NCBI GenBank assembly: GCA_028280885.1
Contig: JANQKY010000046.1
Span: forward strand, 30,316-94,315
Source: Tepidamorphus sp.
GTDB taxonomy: Bacteria; Pseudomonadota; Alphaproteobacteria; Rhizobiales; Tepidamorphaceae
Length of the DNA stretch: 64,000 nt
Direction: 5' to 3'
Part shown: positions 11,152 to 20,877 of the stretch, in pieces
Layout of the letters: every line of letters begins with the position of its first letter
Numbering within the stretch: the first letter of the stretch is position 1
Notes under the pieces: generated by a model
What the model was told of the DNA's origin: nothing
Databases searched by the model: none
Seen by the model: the letters and a program-made list of their open reading frames with translations, nothing else
Made by a program: the position numbers and the translations under genes

Positions 11152-11421
11152 CTAGCGGCGGATGCCGAGACGGCCGATGAGATCCCGATAGCGCGCCTCG
11201 TCCTTTGCCTTGACGTAGTCAAGCAGGCGGCGGCGCTGCGAAACGAGCTTTAAAAGCCCGCGCCGGGAGTGGTTGTCTTTCTTGTGGGACTTGAAATGCT
11301 CGGTGAGATTGACGATCCGTTCGGTGAGGATCGCGACCTGCACCTCGGGCGAACCGGTATCGCTGTCGCCCTTGGCATATTCCTTGATCAGTTCCTGTTT
11401 GCGCTCTGCGGTAATCGACAT
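11152..11421 (-). CDS. rpsO: 30S ribosomal protein S15
   Basis: An 89-aa primary 16S rRNA-binding protein of the small-subunit platform. The whole family signature is present: [13 protein letters not shown] segment ([12 protein letters not shown]), [15 protein letters not shown] and [13 protein letters not shown]. Length equals the family norm. It lies between truB (50-bp gap) and pnp (156-bp gap) on the same strand. In E. coli S15 represses its own translation through its mRNA leader; no leader structure is evident in the 50-bp gap here. Confidence 0.97.
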   Translation of the reverse strand: MSITAERKQELIKEYAKGDSDTGSPEVQVAILTERIVNLTEHFKSHKKDNHSRRGLLKLVSQRRRLLDYVKAKDEARYRDLIGRLGIRR

Positions 11422-11471
11422 AGCGACATCGTCTCCAAACTGTTGTCCGGTTTGTCCGGGGTCTCCGGGAT

Positions 11472-12422
11472 CTATCCGGGGAGGTTGAACACACGCCTGG
11501 GGTGCAATGCTCCCCGGTCCGCCTCGGCGAGGGCGACAAGCTTTCCCTGCGTCGTCGCGTAAACCAGACCGGTGAGCACGGGCGCATCCCGTCCGCGCAG
11601 CAGCACCGGCTGTCCATTCTGCAGCCGGGCCGCGTCCGACCGGTTGACGGCCAGCGCCGGGATGTCGTCCAGCGCGGTCTCGACCGGTCGAATGGTGGAA
11701 GCCAGGTCACCCGAAGCCGGATCCTGGCCGGTGGCTTCATTGCACACCTCTTCGAGATTTTCCAGCGAAATCATATCCTCTTCGCCGAACGGCCCGACCG
11801 AGGTGCGGCGCAGCGCGACGATATGGCCGCGCGTGCCGAGCAGGCGCCCCAGGTCCCGCGCGATGGCCCTTACATAGGTGCCCTTGCCGCATTCGCAATC
11901 AAATTCGGTTTCGCCCCCGCCCTCTCGACCGACCGTCGGCCCGGTGCGCTCCAGCGACAGGATCTCGACGATGCGGGCCTTGAGCTGCACGTCCTCGCCG
12001 TCGCGGGCGAGATCATAGGCGCGCTCGCCGTCGATCTTGACCGCCGAATAGGCCGGCGGCACCTGCTCGACCGCGCCGATGAAGGCGCCGAGGCCTTCGT
12101 CGATTTCATCGTCGGAGGGGATTTTGTCCGATGTCGCGACGGGTTTGCCTTCCGAGTCGTCCGTATCCGTCTCGATGCCCCATTTGACGGTGAAGCGGTA
12201 GGATTTCTCGCCGTCGACGACGAAGGGCACGGTCTTGGTCGCTTCTCCAAACGCTACGGGCAGGCAGCCCGAGGCGAGCGGGTCGAGCGTGCCGGCGTGG
12301 CCCGCCTTGCGCGAGCCGAACAGGCGTTTCAGCCGTCCGACGGCCTGCGTCGAGGTGAGCCCCGAGGGCTTGTCGAGGATCAGCCAGCCATGCACCGGCG
12401 ATTCGCGCTTGCGGCGGCCCAT
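11472..12422 (-). CDS. truB: tRNA pseudouridine(55) synthase TruB
   Basis: Makes pseudouridine 55 in the T-loop of tRNAs. The catalytic aspartate is Asp47 in [11 protein letters not shown], and [12 protein letters not shown] at the N-terminus is typical. Length 316 aa includes a C-terminal extension. Its ATG overlaps the rbfA stop by one base (TGATG), suggesting translational coupling. It is in the order rbfA-truB-rpsO-pnp. Confidence 0.95.
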   Translation of the reverse strand: MGRRKRESPVHGWLILDKPSGLTSTQAVGRLKRLFGSRKAGHAGTLDPLASGCLPVAFGEATKTVPFVVDGEKSYRFTVKWGIETDTDDSEGKPVATSDKIPSDDEIDEGLGAFIGAVEQVPPAYSAVKIDGERAYDLARDGEDVQLKARIVEILSLERTGPTVGREGGGETEFDCECGKGTYVRAIARDLGRLLGTRGHIVALRRTSVGPFGEEDMISLENLEEVCNEATGQDPASGDLASTIRPVETALDDIPALAVNRSDAARLQNGQPVLLRGRDAPVLTGLVYATTQGKLVALAEADRGALHPRRVFNLPG

Positions 12423-12847
12423 CAGCTGGGCTCCTCACCATCGGTGTCGGAAAGGTCCCGCGCGACCTCCGGTCGCCGCAGCAGTTCGTCGATCCTGTCG
12501 GCGGTGTCGAATGAGCGGTCGATCTCGAATTTCAGGTCCGGCATGTATTTCAGCGTGACCCGGTGGGCCAATTCGCCGCGCAGGAACTTGCGGTTCCGGT
12601 TGAGCGCGTCGATCACCTCGTCCGCCTTCAGGCCGCCGAGCGGCATGACGTAGACGGTGGCGTGGCGCAGGTCGGGCGAGCAGCGCACTTCCGGCACGGT
12701 GACGACGGTCGTCTCGAGGACCGGATCCGACACGTCGCCGCGCTGCAGGATCTCGGCCAGCGCATGGCGCAGCATCTCGCCGACGCGGAGCTGGCGCTGC
12801 GAGGGGCCGGATGCGGATGAATGATGCTTCGGGGCGCGGCGGCTCAT
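12422..12847 (-). CDS. rbfA: Ribosome-binding factor A
   Basis: A late 30S maturation factor that binds near helix 1 of 16S rRNA and supports growth in the cold. At 141 aa it has a KH-like fold: [17 protein letters not shown] at the start, then [13 protein letters not shown] and [18 protein letters not shown]. An acidic tail follows. In most relatives it directly follows infB; here 450 bp of repeats separate them. Confidence 0.95.
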   Translation of the reverse strand: MSRRAPKHHSSASGPSQRQLRVGEMLRHALAEILQRGDVSDPVLETTVVTVPEVRCSPDLRHATVYVMPLGGLKADEVIDALNRNRKFLRGELAHRVTLKYMPDLKFEIDRSFDTADRIDELLRRPEVARDLSDTDGEEPS

Positions 12848-13026
12848 CGGAGGCCTCCCTCATACCAGGAGGCAAACGGGAAAAAGACCGGCTTAACGGG
12901 CCGGTCGGGGAAACCAGTCATTTCTATATACCTTCAACCTGTGCGACGCGGGATTGGACCGCGCCGAACCAGTCCTCTTTTTAAATTCCGGAAGCGGCTA
13001 CCGCTACTGGGCGGCAACCTATCGTT

Positions 13027-13150
13027 CGTCATCCCGGCCAAGCGCAAGCGCGGAGCCGGGATCGGGGAGCCCCTCCCCATCGGAAGAACTCCCCTCGCAT
13101 GCACCCCGGTTCACCGATCCCGGCTCAGCCTTCGGCTGTCCGGGATGACG
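13027..13150. repeat. Composite palindromic repeat, GTCATCCCGG family
   Basis: Ends are CGTCATCCCGG and CCGGGATGACG. Internally GGATCGGGGAGCCCC faces CCGATCCCGGCTCAGCC, and AGCCTTCGGCT forms a small hairpin. Confidence 0.75.
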
Positions 13151-13177
13151 ATGGCGAAGTGGTGCGTTGCTGCGCAG

Positions 13178-13265
13178 CCGCCTCACCATGAGGCTCGGGT
13201 ATTCTGCGGCATCCACCGCCTCATCCTGAGGAGCGGGCGCAAGCCCGCCTCTCGAAGGATGGGCG
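13178..13265. repeat. CCGCCTCAC/CATCCTGAGGAG-type repeat
   Basis: Contains CCGCCTCACCATGAGGCTCG followed by CATCCTGAGGAGCGGGCGC and a 6-bp stem, GCGGGC/GCCCGC with a GCAA loop. This repeat style is common in Hyphomicrobiales intergenic regions (known from the group, not searched here). It is the only copy in the window. Confidence 0.6.
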
Positions 13266-13297
13266 TTCCGATACAGTGGTCCCTAATACAGCGGTCC

Positions 13298-15952
13298 CTA
13301 AAGCGTCCGCTGCACCGTCTCGACATTGTAGCATTCGATCACGTCGCCGGGACGCATGTCCTGGTAGTTCTCGAACGCCATGCCGCATTCCTGGCCGGCA
13401 TTGACCTCGCGCACCTCGTCCTTGAAGCGCTTGAGCGTCGACAGCTTGCCCTCGTGGATCACCACGCTGTCGCGGATCAGGCGGACATGGGCGCCGCGCT
13501 GGACGACGCCGTCGGTGACGCGGCAGCCGGCGACCTTGCCGACCTTGGTGATGTTGAAGATCTCCAGGATCTCCGCGTTGCCGAGCATGGTCTCGCGCAG
13601 ATCCGGCGAGAGCAGGCCGGACATCGCCGCCTTCACGTCGTCGACGAGATCGTAGATGACGTTGTAGTAGCGGATCTCGACGCCGTCGCGCTCCGCCGCC
13701 TCGCGGGCCTGCTTGTTGGCGCGGACGTTGAAGCCGATGATTATGGCCTCGGAGGCCTGGGCCAGCGTCACGTCGGATTCGGTGATGCCGCCGACGCCGA
13801 TCGACAGGATGCGGGCGGCGACCTCGTCGGTGCCCATCTTTTCGAGCGCCGCGGCGATCGCCTCGGCGGAGCCCTGCACGTCGGCCTTCAGAACGAGCGG
13901 GAACTCGGCCCGGCCCTGCTCTTTCAGCTGCGACATCATCTGCTCGAGCGACGTCTTGGCGCCGAGGCCGACGGCCTGGCTGTGCTCGCGCTTCTTGCGC
14001 TGGCGATAGTCGCCGATCTCGCGGGCGCGCGCCTCGGAATCAACGACGGCGAACTGGTCGCCGGCCTCCGGCGTGCCGTCGAGGCCGAGCACCTCGACGG
14101 GAACGGCGGGACCCGCCTCCTTGACCTGCTTGCCGTGATCGTCGACGAGCGCGCGGACGCGGCCGGATTCGGCGCCGCAGACGAGGATGTCGCCGACTTT
14201 CAGCGTGCCGCGCTGGACGAGCACGGTGGCCACGGGGCCACGGCCGCGATCGAGCTTGGCCTCGATGACGACGCCCTCGGCGGGGCGGTCCGGGTTGGCC
14301 TTCAGTTCGAGCAGTTCGGCCTGCAGCTGGATCGCCTCGAGCAGTTTGTCGAGGTTGATGTGCTTCAAGGCCGAGACCTCGACCTCGAGCGTGTCGCCGC
14401 CCATCGATTCAACGACGATCTCATGGCGCAGAAGATCGTTGCGGACCTTGGTGGGATCGGCGTCGGGCTTGTCGATCTTGTTGACGGCGACGATGATCGG
14501 CACCTCGGCGGCGCGGGCATGGTCGATCGCCTCCGCCGTCTGCGGCATGACGCCGTCATCGGCGGCCACCACGAGGATGACGATGTCGGTGACCTTGGCG
14601 CCGCGCGCGCGCATCGAGGTGAAGGCCGCGTGGCCCGGCGTGTCGATGAAGGTGATGACCTGGCCGTCCGGCGCCTTGGCCTGATAGGCGCCGATATGCT
14701 GGGTGATGCCGCCGGCCTCGCCGGAGACGACATTGGCCTTGCGGATCGCATCGAGCAGCGACGTCTTGCCGTGGTCGACATGGCCCATGATGGTGACGAC
14801 CGGCGGACGGGGCTTGAGATCGCCCTCCGCATCGGGTTCACCGACCAGGCCTTCCTCGACATCGGCCTCCGACACGCGCTTGACCGTGTGGCCCAGTTCG
14901 CTGGCGATCAGTTCGGCGGTATCGGCATCGATCACGTCGTTGATCTTCAGCATCTGGCCCTGCTGCATCAGGAGCTTGATCACATCGACGGCGCGCTCTG
15001 CCATGCGGTTGGCGAGCTCCTGGATGGTGATCACCTCCGGCAGCGTCACTTCGCGGACGATCTTCTCGCCGGGCTCGCGCGGTCCGGCGGCGCGCTTCTC
15101 GCGTTCGCGTCTGCGCCGCATCGCCGCCAGCGAGCGGTTGCGCTCGTTCTCATCGAGCGCGTTGGAAATGGTCAGCCGGCCGCGCCGCCGCTCCTCGCCG
15201 CGCCGCACGGGCTTCTGTTCCGGCGTCTGCTGCTTGCGCTTGGAACGATTGGCATCGGTATCGTCGGGCCGCGCACCGGCCGGTTTGGCGGTCGCGGGCC
15301 TAGCGGCTGTCGACTTCGCGGCGGCAGGCCTGGCAGCCGCCGATTTCGCGGTTGTCGGGCGCGGTGCATCGGATTTGGCGGCCGGTGCGTCCGGTTTGGC
15401 ATCCGCCGCGACACCGGCTTCCGCCTCGGCCTTGGCGCGCGCGGCTTCCTCCTGCGTGGCGCGCTCCTCTTCTTCCTGGCGCTGGCGCTCGGCCTCCTCG
15501 CGCTCGAGGGCGAGACGGGCCTCTTCCTCGGCGCGCAGCTTGGCCTGGCGTTCGGCCGCCGCGCGTTCCTCGCGGTCGCGCACACGCGCCTCGGCGAGCG
15601 CGATCGCGCGCGCGTCCTTTTCCTCGTTGGTCAGCGTGCGCAGAACGGCGCCGCGCTGCGGCTTCTGCTGCGGCTTGGCGGCGGGCGCCTTCTGCGGGCC
15701 GGGCTTTTGCGGCGCGCGCGCGGGCTTCTCAGCCTTCGTCTCGACCGGCTCGGGCTTGGCCGCGGGCGGGGCCTCGGCCTCGGCGGGGCCGGCGATGGTC
15801 CGCCGCTTCTTCTTCTCCACCAGGACGGGCTTCGACCGGCCGCGCGGGAAGTTCTGGCGTACCGTACCGGACTCGACGGTCCTGCGCAGGCTGAGCGTCT
15901 TGCGCCCGCCGAGCGAAAGCGTCTTGTCTTCCGGCTGCTTCGTGTCGGTCAT
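13298..15952 (-). CDS. infB: Translation initiation factor IF-2
   Basis: A GTPase that delivers initiator fMet-tRNA to the 30S subunit and drives subunit joining. It is 884 aa. A long N-terminal region (1-290) is low complexity: Lys/Pro/Ala-rich, a charged coiled-coil stretch (110-190) and ARPA/AKS repeats (200-228). An IF2_N module precedes the G domain, with G1 GHVDHGKT (390-397), DTPGH (437-441) and NKID (491-494). C-terminal domains with the fMet-tRNA site follow. Its ATGA start overlaps the ylxR stop by four bases. Confidence 0.97.
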   Translation of the reverse strand: MTDTKQPEDKTLSLGGRKTLSLRRTVESGTVRQNFPRGRSKPVLVEKKKRRTIAGPAEAEAPPAAKPEPVETKAEKPARAPQKPGPQKAPAAKPQQKPQRGAVLRTLTNEEKDARAIALAEARVRDREERAAAERQAKLRAEEEARLALEREEAERQRQEEEERATQEEAARAKAEAEAGVAADAKPDAPAAKSDAPRPTTAKSAAARPAAAKSTAARPATAKPAGARPDDTDANRSKRKQQTPEQKPVRRGEERRRGRLTISNALDENERNRSLAAMRRRREREKRAAGPREPGEKIVREVTLPEVITIQELANRMAERAVDVIKLLMQQGQMLKINDVIDADTAELIASELGHTVKRVSEADVEEGLVGEPDAEGDLKPRPPVVTIMGHVDHGKTSLLDAIRKANVVSGEAGGITQHIGAYQAKAPDGQVITFIDTPGHAAFTSMRARGAKVTDIVILVVAADDGVMPQTAEAIDHARAAEVPIIVAVNKIDKPDADPTKVRNDLLRHEIVVESMGGDTLEVEVSALKHINLDKLLEAIQLQAELLELKANPDRPAEGVVIEAKLDRGRGPVATVLVQRGTLKVGDILVCGAESGRVRALVDDHGKQVKEAGPAVPVEVLGLDGTPEAGDQFAVVDSEARAREIGDYRQRKKREHSQAVGLGAKTSLEQMMSQLKEQGRAEFPLVLKADVQGSAEAIAAALEKMGTDEVAARILSIGVGGITESDVTLAQASEAIIIGFNVRANKQAREAAERDGVEIRYYNVIYDLVDDVKAAMSGLLSPDLRETMLGNAEILEIFNITKVGKVAGCRVTDGVVQRGAHVRLIRDSVVIHEGKLSTLKRFKDEVREVNAGQECGMAFENYQDMRPGDVIECYNVETVQRTL

Positions 15953-16839
15953 TCGGTCCTTCCTGCACTTCCGCCCGGTCGAGACTCACGTCCGGAGTCT
16001 CCGGCCGGCTCCATTTTCCTGGCCGTCACATCGCGATCCGCCGTCTCGGCCGGTCCCATATACCGGTCGAGCCGTCGGCAACTCGCGATGACCGCATCAC
16101 TGGCGCCGCCCCGTTGAAGAGCAGCATGTATCACATTCCCGCGCCCTAAAGCCAAACCCAATTCAGCCGTGGTGAACGCGCGGCACGCATAAGGCGTCCG
16201 CCTACCCGAATGGTCCCCCGCATGGCCACCGGCATGGGCAGCCTGGCCGATCTTGCGGACACCGTCTTCCGCCGCGTCGATCGCCGTTACGAGTAGCACG
16301 CAATCGCCCGAGCGCAACAGCCGGTCGACCTCGGTAAATCCGAGCCGCAGGCGTCCGGCCTTGCGTTCCAGCCCGAGCCGGTCGAGCACGGACCGGCGCA
16401 GCAGCGCGCCGACCTGGTCGGCAAGATCGTCCGGCGCCCTGGCATCCGCCTTGAAGGCGCGGCCGAACAGCTTCCTGCGCTGGGCTTCAACCACCAGCCG
16501 CCGCTCCGCACCGATCCAGACGCCACGGCCGGGCAGCCGCCGGCGCAGATCCGGCACGACTGTACCATCGGGCGTACGGACAAAGCGAATCAGGTCGTCG
16601 ACCGGCCGGGAGACGCGCGTGACGATGCAGCGCCGCTGCGGCGACCGGTCGCCCGGCCCCTTATCCAACGGCCCTTTATCCGGCGACCCTCCATCCGGCG
16701 GACCCGAATCGCGGGACCCCGCCTCCGGTGGCTCGGAGGCGGCTAGGCCGGCATCGGGTTCGCGGCCGGTAACCGGCGCGCCGTTTCCGGGATATGGCTC
16801 ATTCGGGTGCGACAGGAGCGGTCTCCCCCTCTTCGCCAT
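15949..16839 (-). CDS. ylxR: YlxR (DUF448) plus L7Ae-like RNA-binding protein
   Basis: A 296-aa protein of the nusA-infB operon. After a Gly/Pro/Asp-rich N-terminus, the YlxR domain starts at about residue 70 (RRCIVTR) and contains the LPGRGVWI signature. A C-terminal L7Ae/L30e-like domain includes [11 protein letters not shown] and [20 protein letters not shown]. YlxR-type proteins bind RNA and are linked to ribosome or RNase P function; the precise role is uncertain. The ATG used overlaps the nusA end by 41 nt; the frame is open further upstream inside nusA but without homology. Its stop overlaps infB by four bases. Confidence 0.85.
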   Translation of the reverse strand: MAKRGRPLLSHPNEPYPGNGAPVTGREPDAGLAASEPPEAGSRDSGPPDGGSPDKGPLDKGPGDRSPQRRCIVTRVSRPVDDLIRFVRTPDGTVVPDLRRRLPGRGVWIGAERRLVVEAQRRKLFGRAFKADARAPDDLADQVGALLRRSVLDRLGLERKAGRLRLGFTEVDRLLRSGDCVLLVTAIDAAEDGVRKIGQAAHAGGHAGDHSGRRTPYACRAFTTAELGLALGRGNVIHAALQRGGASDAVIASCRRLDRYMGPAETADRDVTARKMEPAGDSGRESRPGGSAGRTE

Positions 16840-18493
16840 CCCCGGCGTTTGCCATTTCGCCCGCCATTTCGTCTGGCATTTCGCCTTCTTCACCGGCCTC
16901 GGCCGCCTCGGCTTCCGCAGCGGCCTGGGCGGCGAGATCCTCCTCGGTGACCCAGCCGGCCTTGAGCCGCGCGGCCATGACGATCGCCTCGGCCTCCTCG
17001 CGCGACAGGTCGAACCCGTCCAGGAAACCCGCGAAATGCTTGGTCTCGCCATCGACGCGCTCGTACCAGCCGATCAGGTCGTCGCTGGCGCAGCCGGCGA
17101 GATCCTCGAGCGTCTTCACCTCGTTCTCACCCAGCGCCACCATCATCGCCGCGGTGATGCCGGGAACTTCGGCAAGCGCGTCCTCGACGCCGAGCTCGCG
17201 GCGCCGGGCCTGCATTTCTTCCTCGACCCGCTGCAGATGCTCGCGGGCGCGCAACTGGATCTCCTCGGCGGTTTCCTCGTCGAAGCCCTCGATGCCGGCG
17301 ATCTCGTCGATCACCACATAGGCGACCTCCTCGACGCTGGAAAACCCTTCCGAGGTCAGCAGCTGGCCGACCACCTCGTCGACATCGAGCGCTTCCATGA
17401 ACATCTCGGTGCGCTCGAGGAACTCCTTCTGGCGGCGCTCGGATTCCTCCTGCTCGGTGAGGATGTCGATGTCCCAGCCGGTGAGCTGCGAGGCGAGCCG
17501 GACGTTCTGGCCGCGCCGGCCGATGGCCAGCGACAGCTGGTCGTCGGGCACCACCACCTCGATGCGCTCGGCGTCCTCGTCGAGGACGACCTTGACCACC
17601 TCGGCGGGCTGCAGGGCGTTGACGATGAAGCTCGCCGCATCCGGCGACCACGGAATGATGTCGATCTTCTCGCCCTGGAGCTCGTTGACCACCGCCTGGA
17701 CGCGGCTGCCGCGCATGCCGACGCAGGCGCCGACCGGATCGATCGCCGAATCGCTGGAGATCACCGCGATCTTGGCGCGCGAGCCCGGATCACGCGCGAC
17801 CGACTTGATCTCGATGATGCCGTCATAGATTTCCGGCACCTCCTGGGCGAACAGCTTGGCCATGAATTGCGGATTGGTGCGCGACAGGAAGATCTGCGGA
17901 CCGCGCTGCTCGGAGCGCACGTCATAGACATAGGCGCGCACCCGGTCGCCGGGCCGGTACATCTCGCGCGGGATCAGCTCGTCGCGGCGGATGACCGATT
18001 CGGCGCGGCCGAGATCGACCACCACATTGCCGTATTCGACGCGCTTGACGACGCCGTTGACGACATCGCCGATGCGATCCTTGAATTCCTCGTACTGGCG
18101 CTCGCGCTCGGCCTCGCGGGCCTTCTGGACGGTCACCTGCTTGGCCGACTGGGCGGCGATGCGGCCGAAATCGAGGGGGGGAAGCGGCTCGGAGATGAAA
18201 TCGCCGAGGCCGGCATCCGGATTGCGCTCGCGGGCCTCCTCGACGGTGATCTCGGCGGCGGGGGTCTCGATCGTCTCGACGACCTCGCGCAGCCGCGCCA
18301 GGCGGATCTCGCCGGTCTTCGGATTGATCTCGGCCTTGATATTGGTCTCGCTGCCGTAGCGCGAGCGGGCCGCCTTCTGGATGGCGTCCTCCATCGCGGC
18401 GATGACGATCTGCCGATCGATCACCTTCTCGCGCGCCACAGCGTCCGCGATCTGCAGAAGCTCGAGCCTGTTTGCACTGACAGCCGTCGCCAT
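16799..18493 (-). CDS. nusA: Transcription termination/antitermination protein NusA
   Basis: An RNA polymerase-associated elongation factor that modulates pausing, termination and antitermination. The 564-aa protein has the N-terminal polymerase-binding domain, an S1 domain from about residue 135 ([22 protein letters not shown]), two KH domains (about 230-350, with [14 protein letters not shown] and [15 protein letters not shown]) and C-terminal helix-hairpin-helix repeats. A strongly acidic tail of about 50 residues ends the protein. It follows rimP by 14 bp and overlaps ylxR. Confidence 0.97.
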   Translation of the reverse strand: MATAVSANRLELLQIADAVAREKVIDRQIVIAAMEDAIQKAARSRYGSETNIKAEINPKTGEIRLARLREVVETIETPAAEITVEEARERNPDAGLGDFISEPLPPLDFGRIAAQSAKQVTVQKAREAERERQYEEFKDRIGDVVNGVVKRVEYGNVVVDLGRAESVIRRDELIPREMYRPGDRVRAYVYDVRSEQRGPQIFLSRTNPQFMAKLFAQEVPEIYDGIIEIKSVARDPGSRAKIAVISSDSAIDPVGACVGMRGSRVQAVVNELQGEKIDIIPWSPDAASFIVNALQPAEVVKVVLDEDAERIEVVVPDDQLSLAIGRRGQNVRLASQLTGWDIDILTEQEESERRQKEFLERTEMFMEALDVDEVVGQLLTSEGFSSVEEVAYVVIDEIAGIEGFDEETAEEIQLRAREHLQRVEEEMQARRRELGVEDALAEVPGITAAMMVALGENEVKTLEDLAGCASDDLIGWYERVDGETKHFAGFLDGFDLSREEAEAIVMAARLKAGWVTEEDLAAQAAAEAEAAEAGEEGEMPDEMAGEMANAGDGEEGETAPVAPE

Positions 18494-18507
18494 TTCGATC
18501 TCCGTTT

Positions 18508-19170
18508 CTACGCCCGATCCGGCGTAACATCTCCCGGCGTGACGTCTTCCGGATCGTCGCCCGGTATGTCGTCGCCGGTTTCCAGATCCCTGATGCGCGC
18601 CTTGCCGGATTTCAGCGCCGCCTCGACCAGTTCGTCGGTCAGCACGAGCCGCGCCTCGGCGATATCCTCAAGCGCGATGCGCGCCTTGTCGTTCGACCCG
18701 TCCATCAAGGCGATGTCGACGCTCGCCTCGTCAAGGCCGGTGATGCGGCCACGGAAACGCTTGCGTCCATCCATCGCGACGGCCAGCTCGATCTTCGCCT
18801 CATGGCCGGCCCAGCGCTCGAAATCGCGCCGGCGCACCAGCGGCCGGTCGATGCCCGGCGAGGACACTTCGAGCGTATAGGCCGTCTCGATCGGGTCCTC
18901 GACATCGAGCGCCGGCGACAGGGCGCGCGAGAACTCGGCGCAGTCGTCGATGGTCATCTCGCCGTCGGGACGCTCGGCCATGATCTGGACCGTGCAGCCG
19001 TCACGGCCGGTGACGCGCACACGGACCAGATCGAAGCCGAGATCGGCGGCAACCGGCCCGGCGATCGCCGCGATCCGCGCGGCAAGGCCGGTTTCGCGCA
19101 CGATGCGGCTGTCCGCGCCGGCGCTGTCCGATATCCCGTTTTGACGTTTAAGCGGCGTGTCTGCCTGCAT
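18508..19170 (-). CDS. rimP: Ribosome maturation factor RimP
   Basis: Helps early 30S subunit assembly. At 220 aa it is longer than E. coli RimP because of an acidic C-terminal tail rich in D, P and G. The two-domain family pattern is clear: [24 protein letters not shown], then [20 protein letters not shown] and [16 protein letters not shown]. The ATG with GGAACGGG upstream was chosen; the open frame extends 14 codons further. It is first in the rimP-nusA-ylxR-infB unit. Confidence 0.92.
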   Translation of the reverse strand: MQADTPLKRQNGISDSAGADSRIVRETGLAARIAAIAGPVAADLGFDLVRVRVTGRDGCTVQIMAERPDGEMTIDDCAEFSRALSPALDVEDPIETAYTLEVSSPGIDRPLVRRRDFERWAGHEAKIELAVAMDGRKRFRGRITGLDEASVDIALMDGSNDKARIALEDIAEARLVLTDELVEAALKSGKARIRDLETGDDIPGDDPEDVTPGDVTPDRA

Positions 19171-19341
19171 GCCCGTTCCGGGTGTCCATAAAAGCGACGC
19201 CGGTAACACCAAACGGAGCGGGCCCCGGGGGACCCACTCTCAATCCGTCACTGACATCATGAGAAGGAATTACAGGCTAGATATACGCCGGGCGGCGCCG
19301 GCGCAAGCCCAAAGCGTGAATTTCGAGACCCGCCGGGCCGG

Positions 19342-20121
19342 TCACAGGCGCCGAAAGGTCAGATAGCAGGGGCTCCGGCCGGCCCGGATCGCCTTTTGCT
19401 CGTAGCGCGTCGCCTGCCAGGGCTGCCAGGGCCGGCGCCAGTCGTCGGCCACCCTGGCGGTCCAGGCGAAATCCGTGCGCTGCGCGATCAGGCGCAGGCT
19501 GCGGTCGGCATAGTCGGCGATATCGGTGGCAAAGCACAGATCGGCGCCCGGTTTCATGATCCGCGCAAGCGCATCGAGCGTCTCGCCCGACAGGAACCGG
19601 CGCTTGCGATGCCGCCGCTTCGGCCAGGGGTCGGGATAGAGCAGAAAGACCCGGTCGAGGCAGCCGGCCGGCAGCCGGTCGATCACGTCGCGGGCATCAT
19701 CGTCGTGGATGCGGATATTGGTCAGCCCCTGCCGGTCGATCTCGGCGAGCAGCTTGGCGACGCCGTTGACGAAGGGCTCGCAGCCGATGAAACCGATGCG
19801 CGGATCCCGGGCCGCGCGAAAGGCCAGGTGCTCGCCGCCGCCGAAGCCGATTTCCAGATGCAGGCCGGCGAGCGGTTCCGGCCGATCGGCAAACAGCGCG
19901 GCCGGATCGTCCAGGCGCCAGTCGTCCTTTTCGGATTGCCTCAGGCGCAGCCGGGGCAGCAGGGTGCGGACAAGCTCGGCTTGTCCGGCGCGCAGCTTGT
20001 GGCCCTTGTTGCGGCCATAGAGCAGCCGCCCGTCCTGTGTCGCCCTGTCCTGTGTCGCCCTGTCCTGTGTCGCCCTGTCCTGTGTCATCGGGCGTTCAGG
20101 CAAGTCGTCGGTGTGCACCAT
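19342..20121 (-). CDS. trmB: tRNA (guanine-N7-)-methyltransferase TrmB
   Basis: Uses S-adenosylmethionine to form m7G46 in tRNA variable loops. The 259-aa protein shows LHLEIGFGGGEHLA (SAM site), DNIRIHDDDARD-like acidic loop and FLLYPDPWPKRRHRKRRF (catalytic and tRNA site). The N-terminus carries a repeated TQDRA pentapeptide encoded by a 15-bp tandem repeat. A second ATG at 20088 lies inside the last repeat unit. The outer ATG (20121) is preferred because GGAGG lies 10 nt upstream, although that GGAGG is in the arm of a terminator hairpin. metK, usually adjacent upstream, is missing. Confidence 0.92.
   Translation of the reverse strand: MVHTDDLPERPMTQDRATQDRATQDRATQDGRLLYGRNKGHKLRAGQAELVRTLLPRLRLRQSEKDDWRLDDPAALFADRPEPLAGLHLEIGFGGGEHLAFRAARDPRIGFIGCEPFVNGVAKLLAEIDRQGLTNIRIHDDDARDVIDRLPAGCLDRVFLLYPDPWPKRRHRKRRFLSGETLDALARIMKPGADLCFATDIADYADRSLRLIAQRTDFAWTARVADDWRRPWQPWQATRYEQKAIRAGRSPCYLTFRRL
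20032..20088. repeat. 15-bp in-frame tandem repeat in trmB
   Basis: Three exact units of GTCCTGTGTCGCCCT (20032-20046, 20047-20061, 20062-20076) and a fourth partial unit ending at an ATG codon. On the minus strand each unit encodes T-Q-D-R-A, so copy-number changes keep the reading frame. Confidence 0.9.
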
Positions 20122-20123
20122 TT

Positions 20124-20174
20124 AAAAAACGCCTCCGGCGCCGGAACCCGTGGTGCCGGCGGGGAGGCGTTTTG
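20124..20174 (-). terminator. Terminator hairpin between praR and trmB
   Basis: Outer stem AACGCCTCC/GGAGGCGTT (9 bp) encloses an inner stem CCGGCG/CGCCGG. On the minus strand it is followed by six Ts, and on the plus strand by TTTT, so it could act in both directions. It ends two bases before the trmB ATG, and its descending arm contains the GGAGG that would serve as trmB's ribosome-binding site. Confidence 0.72.
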
Positions 20175-20284
20175 GCAGTCGGGACCGGACCCGTCAAGCA
20201 GCGCCGATCGGCCTGTCCAATCTGCCTTGCGGTGAGGGCGCCCTCAAACGTGCGACTGAGGGCGCGGACGCAATCCGGATCGCT

Positions 20285-20689
20285 TCAGTTCAAGCTGTCG
20301 GACATCGCCTGGACGAGTTCGACCACCTTGCGGCGGACCCGCGCGTCGGAAATGCGCAGGAACGCCTTGTTGAGCTGAAGCCCCTCGGCACTCGAGATGA
20401 AGTCGACGACGTAGCGTTCGGATTGGGTTTCCTGAAAGCCGTTATCGCCCGCGATCTGGCCTGGAATATCCTCGAAGAAGAAGGAGACCGGAACGCCGAG
20501 GATCTGAGAGATCCGATAAAGCCGGCTGGAGCCGACCCGGTTTGTGCCCTTTTCGTATTTCTGCACTTGCTGGAAGGTAATGCCGAGCTGTTCGCCCAGT
20601 TTTTCCTGACTCATGCCGACCAGAACCCGCCGCAGGCGAATTCTGCTCCCGACATGAATATCGATTGGATTGGGTGCCTTGCGATTCAT
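20285..20689 (-). CDS. praR: PhrR/PraR-type XRE-family regulator
   Basis: A 134-aa Cro/C1-type helix-turn-helix regulator. The HTH lies at about residues 14-68 (GSRIRLRRVLVGMSQEKLG, ITFQQVQKYEKGTNRVGSSRL), followed by PVSFFFED. This sequence and its position next to lnt match PhrR/PraR of rhizobia, where phrR was found beside the lnt gene actA and PraR controls adhesion or host-interaction genes. The ATG in front of NRKAPNPIDIHVG was chosen; the frame is open further upstream without homology. It is followed by a terminator. Confidence 0.82.
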   Translation of the reverse strand: MNRKAPNPIDIHVGSRIRLRRVLVGMSQEKLGEQLGITFQQVQKYEKGTNRVGSSRLYRISQILGVPVSFFFEDIPGQIAGDNGFQETQSERYVVDFISSAEGLQLNKAFLRISDARVRRKVVELVQAMSDSLN

Positions 20690-20877
20690 TTCAATCTTGT
20701 CGTTGAGACAGGACGGCCAGTGCCGCCTCGGTCCTAAGGGTGGATAAATGCCGCCATTCGTTGGGCGACCACGATGCGGCACAGGCGACTTTACGGAATT
20801 AAGGCGTCGCTCGAAACCGCTTTTACCGAGAGTCCCGGCCAAAAGGGCCGAAAAATCAGGCGTAAGTTGTATAGACC

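Larger units (their letters stand above)
12848..13297. repeat. Repeat-filled spacer between rbfA and infB
   Basis: A 450-bp spacer interrupts the usual infB-rbfA junction. It contains a GTCATCCCGG composite (13027-13150) and a second repeat type at 13178-13265. No gene or clear promoter is visible. Confidence 0.65.

Noticed and set aside
12821..16117. A 1098-aa plus-strand open frame
   Set aside because: It is antisense to infB and rbfA. Its product is a low-complexity Ala/Leu/Asp/Arg-rich sequence, as expected from the complement of GC-rich codons.
16253..18880. An 875-aa plus-strand open frame
   Set aside because: Antisense to ylxR and nusA with no domain signal; the minus-strand genes are unambiguous.
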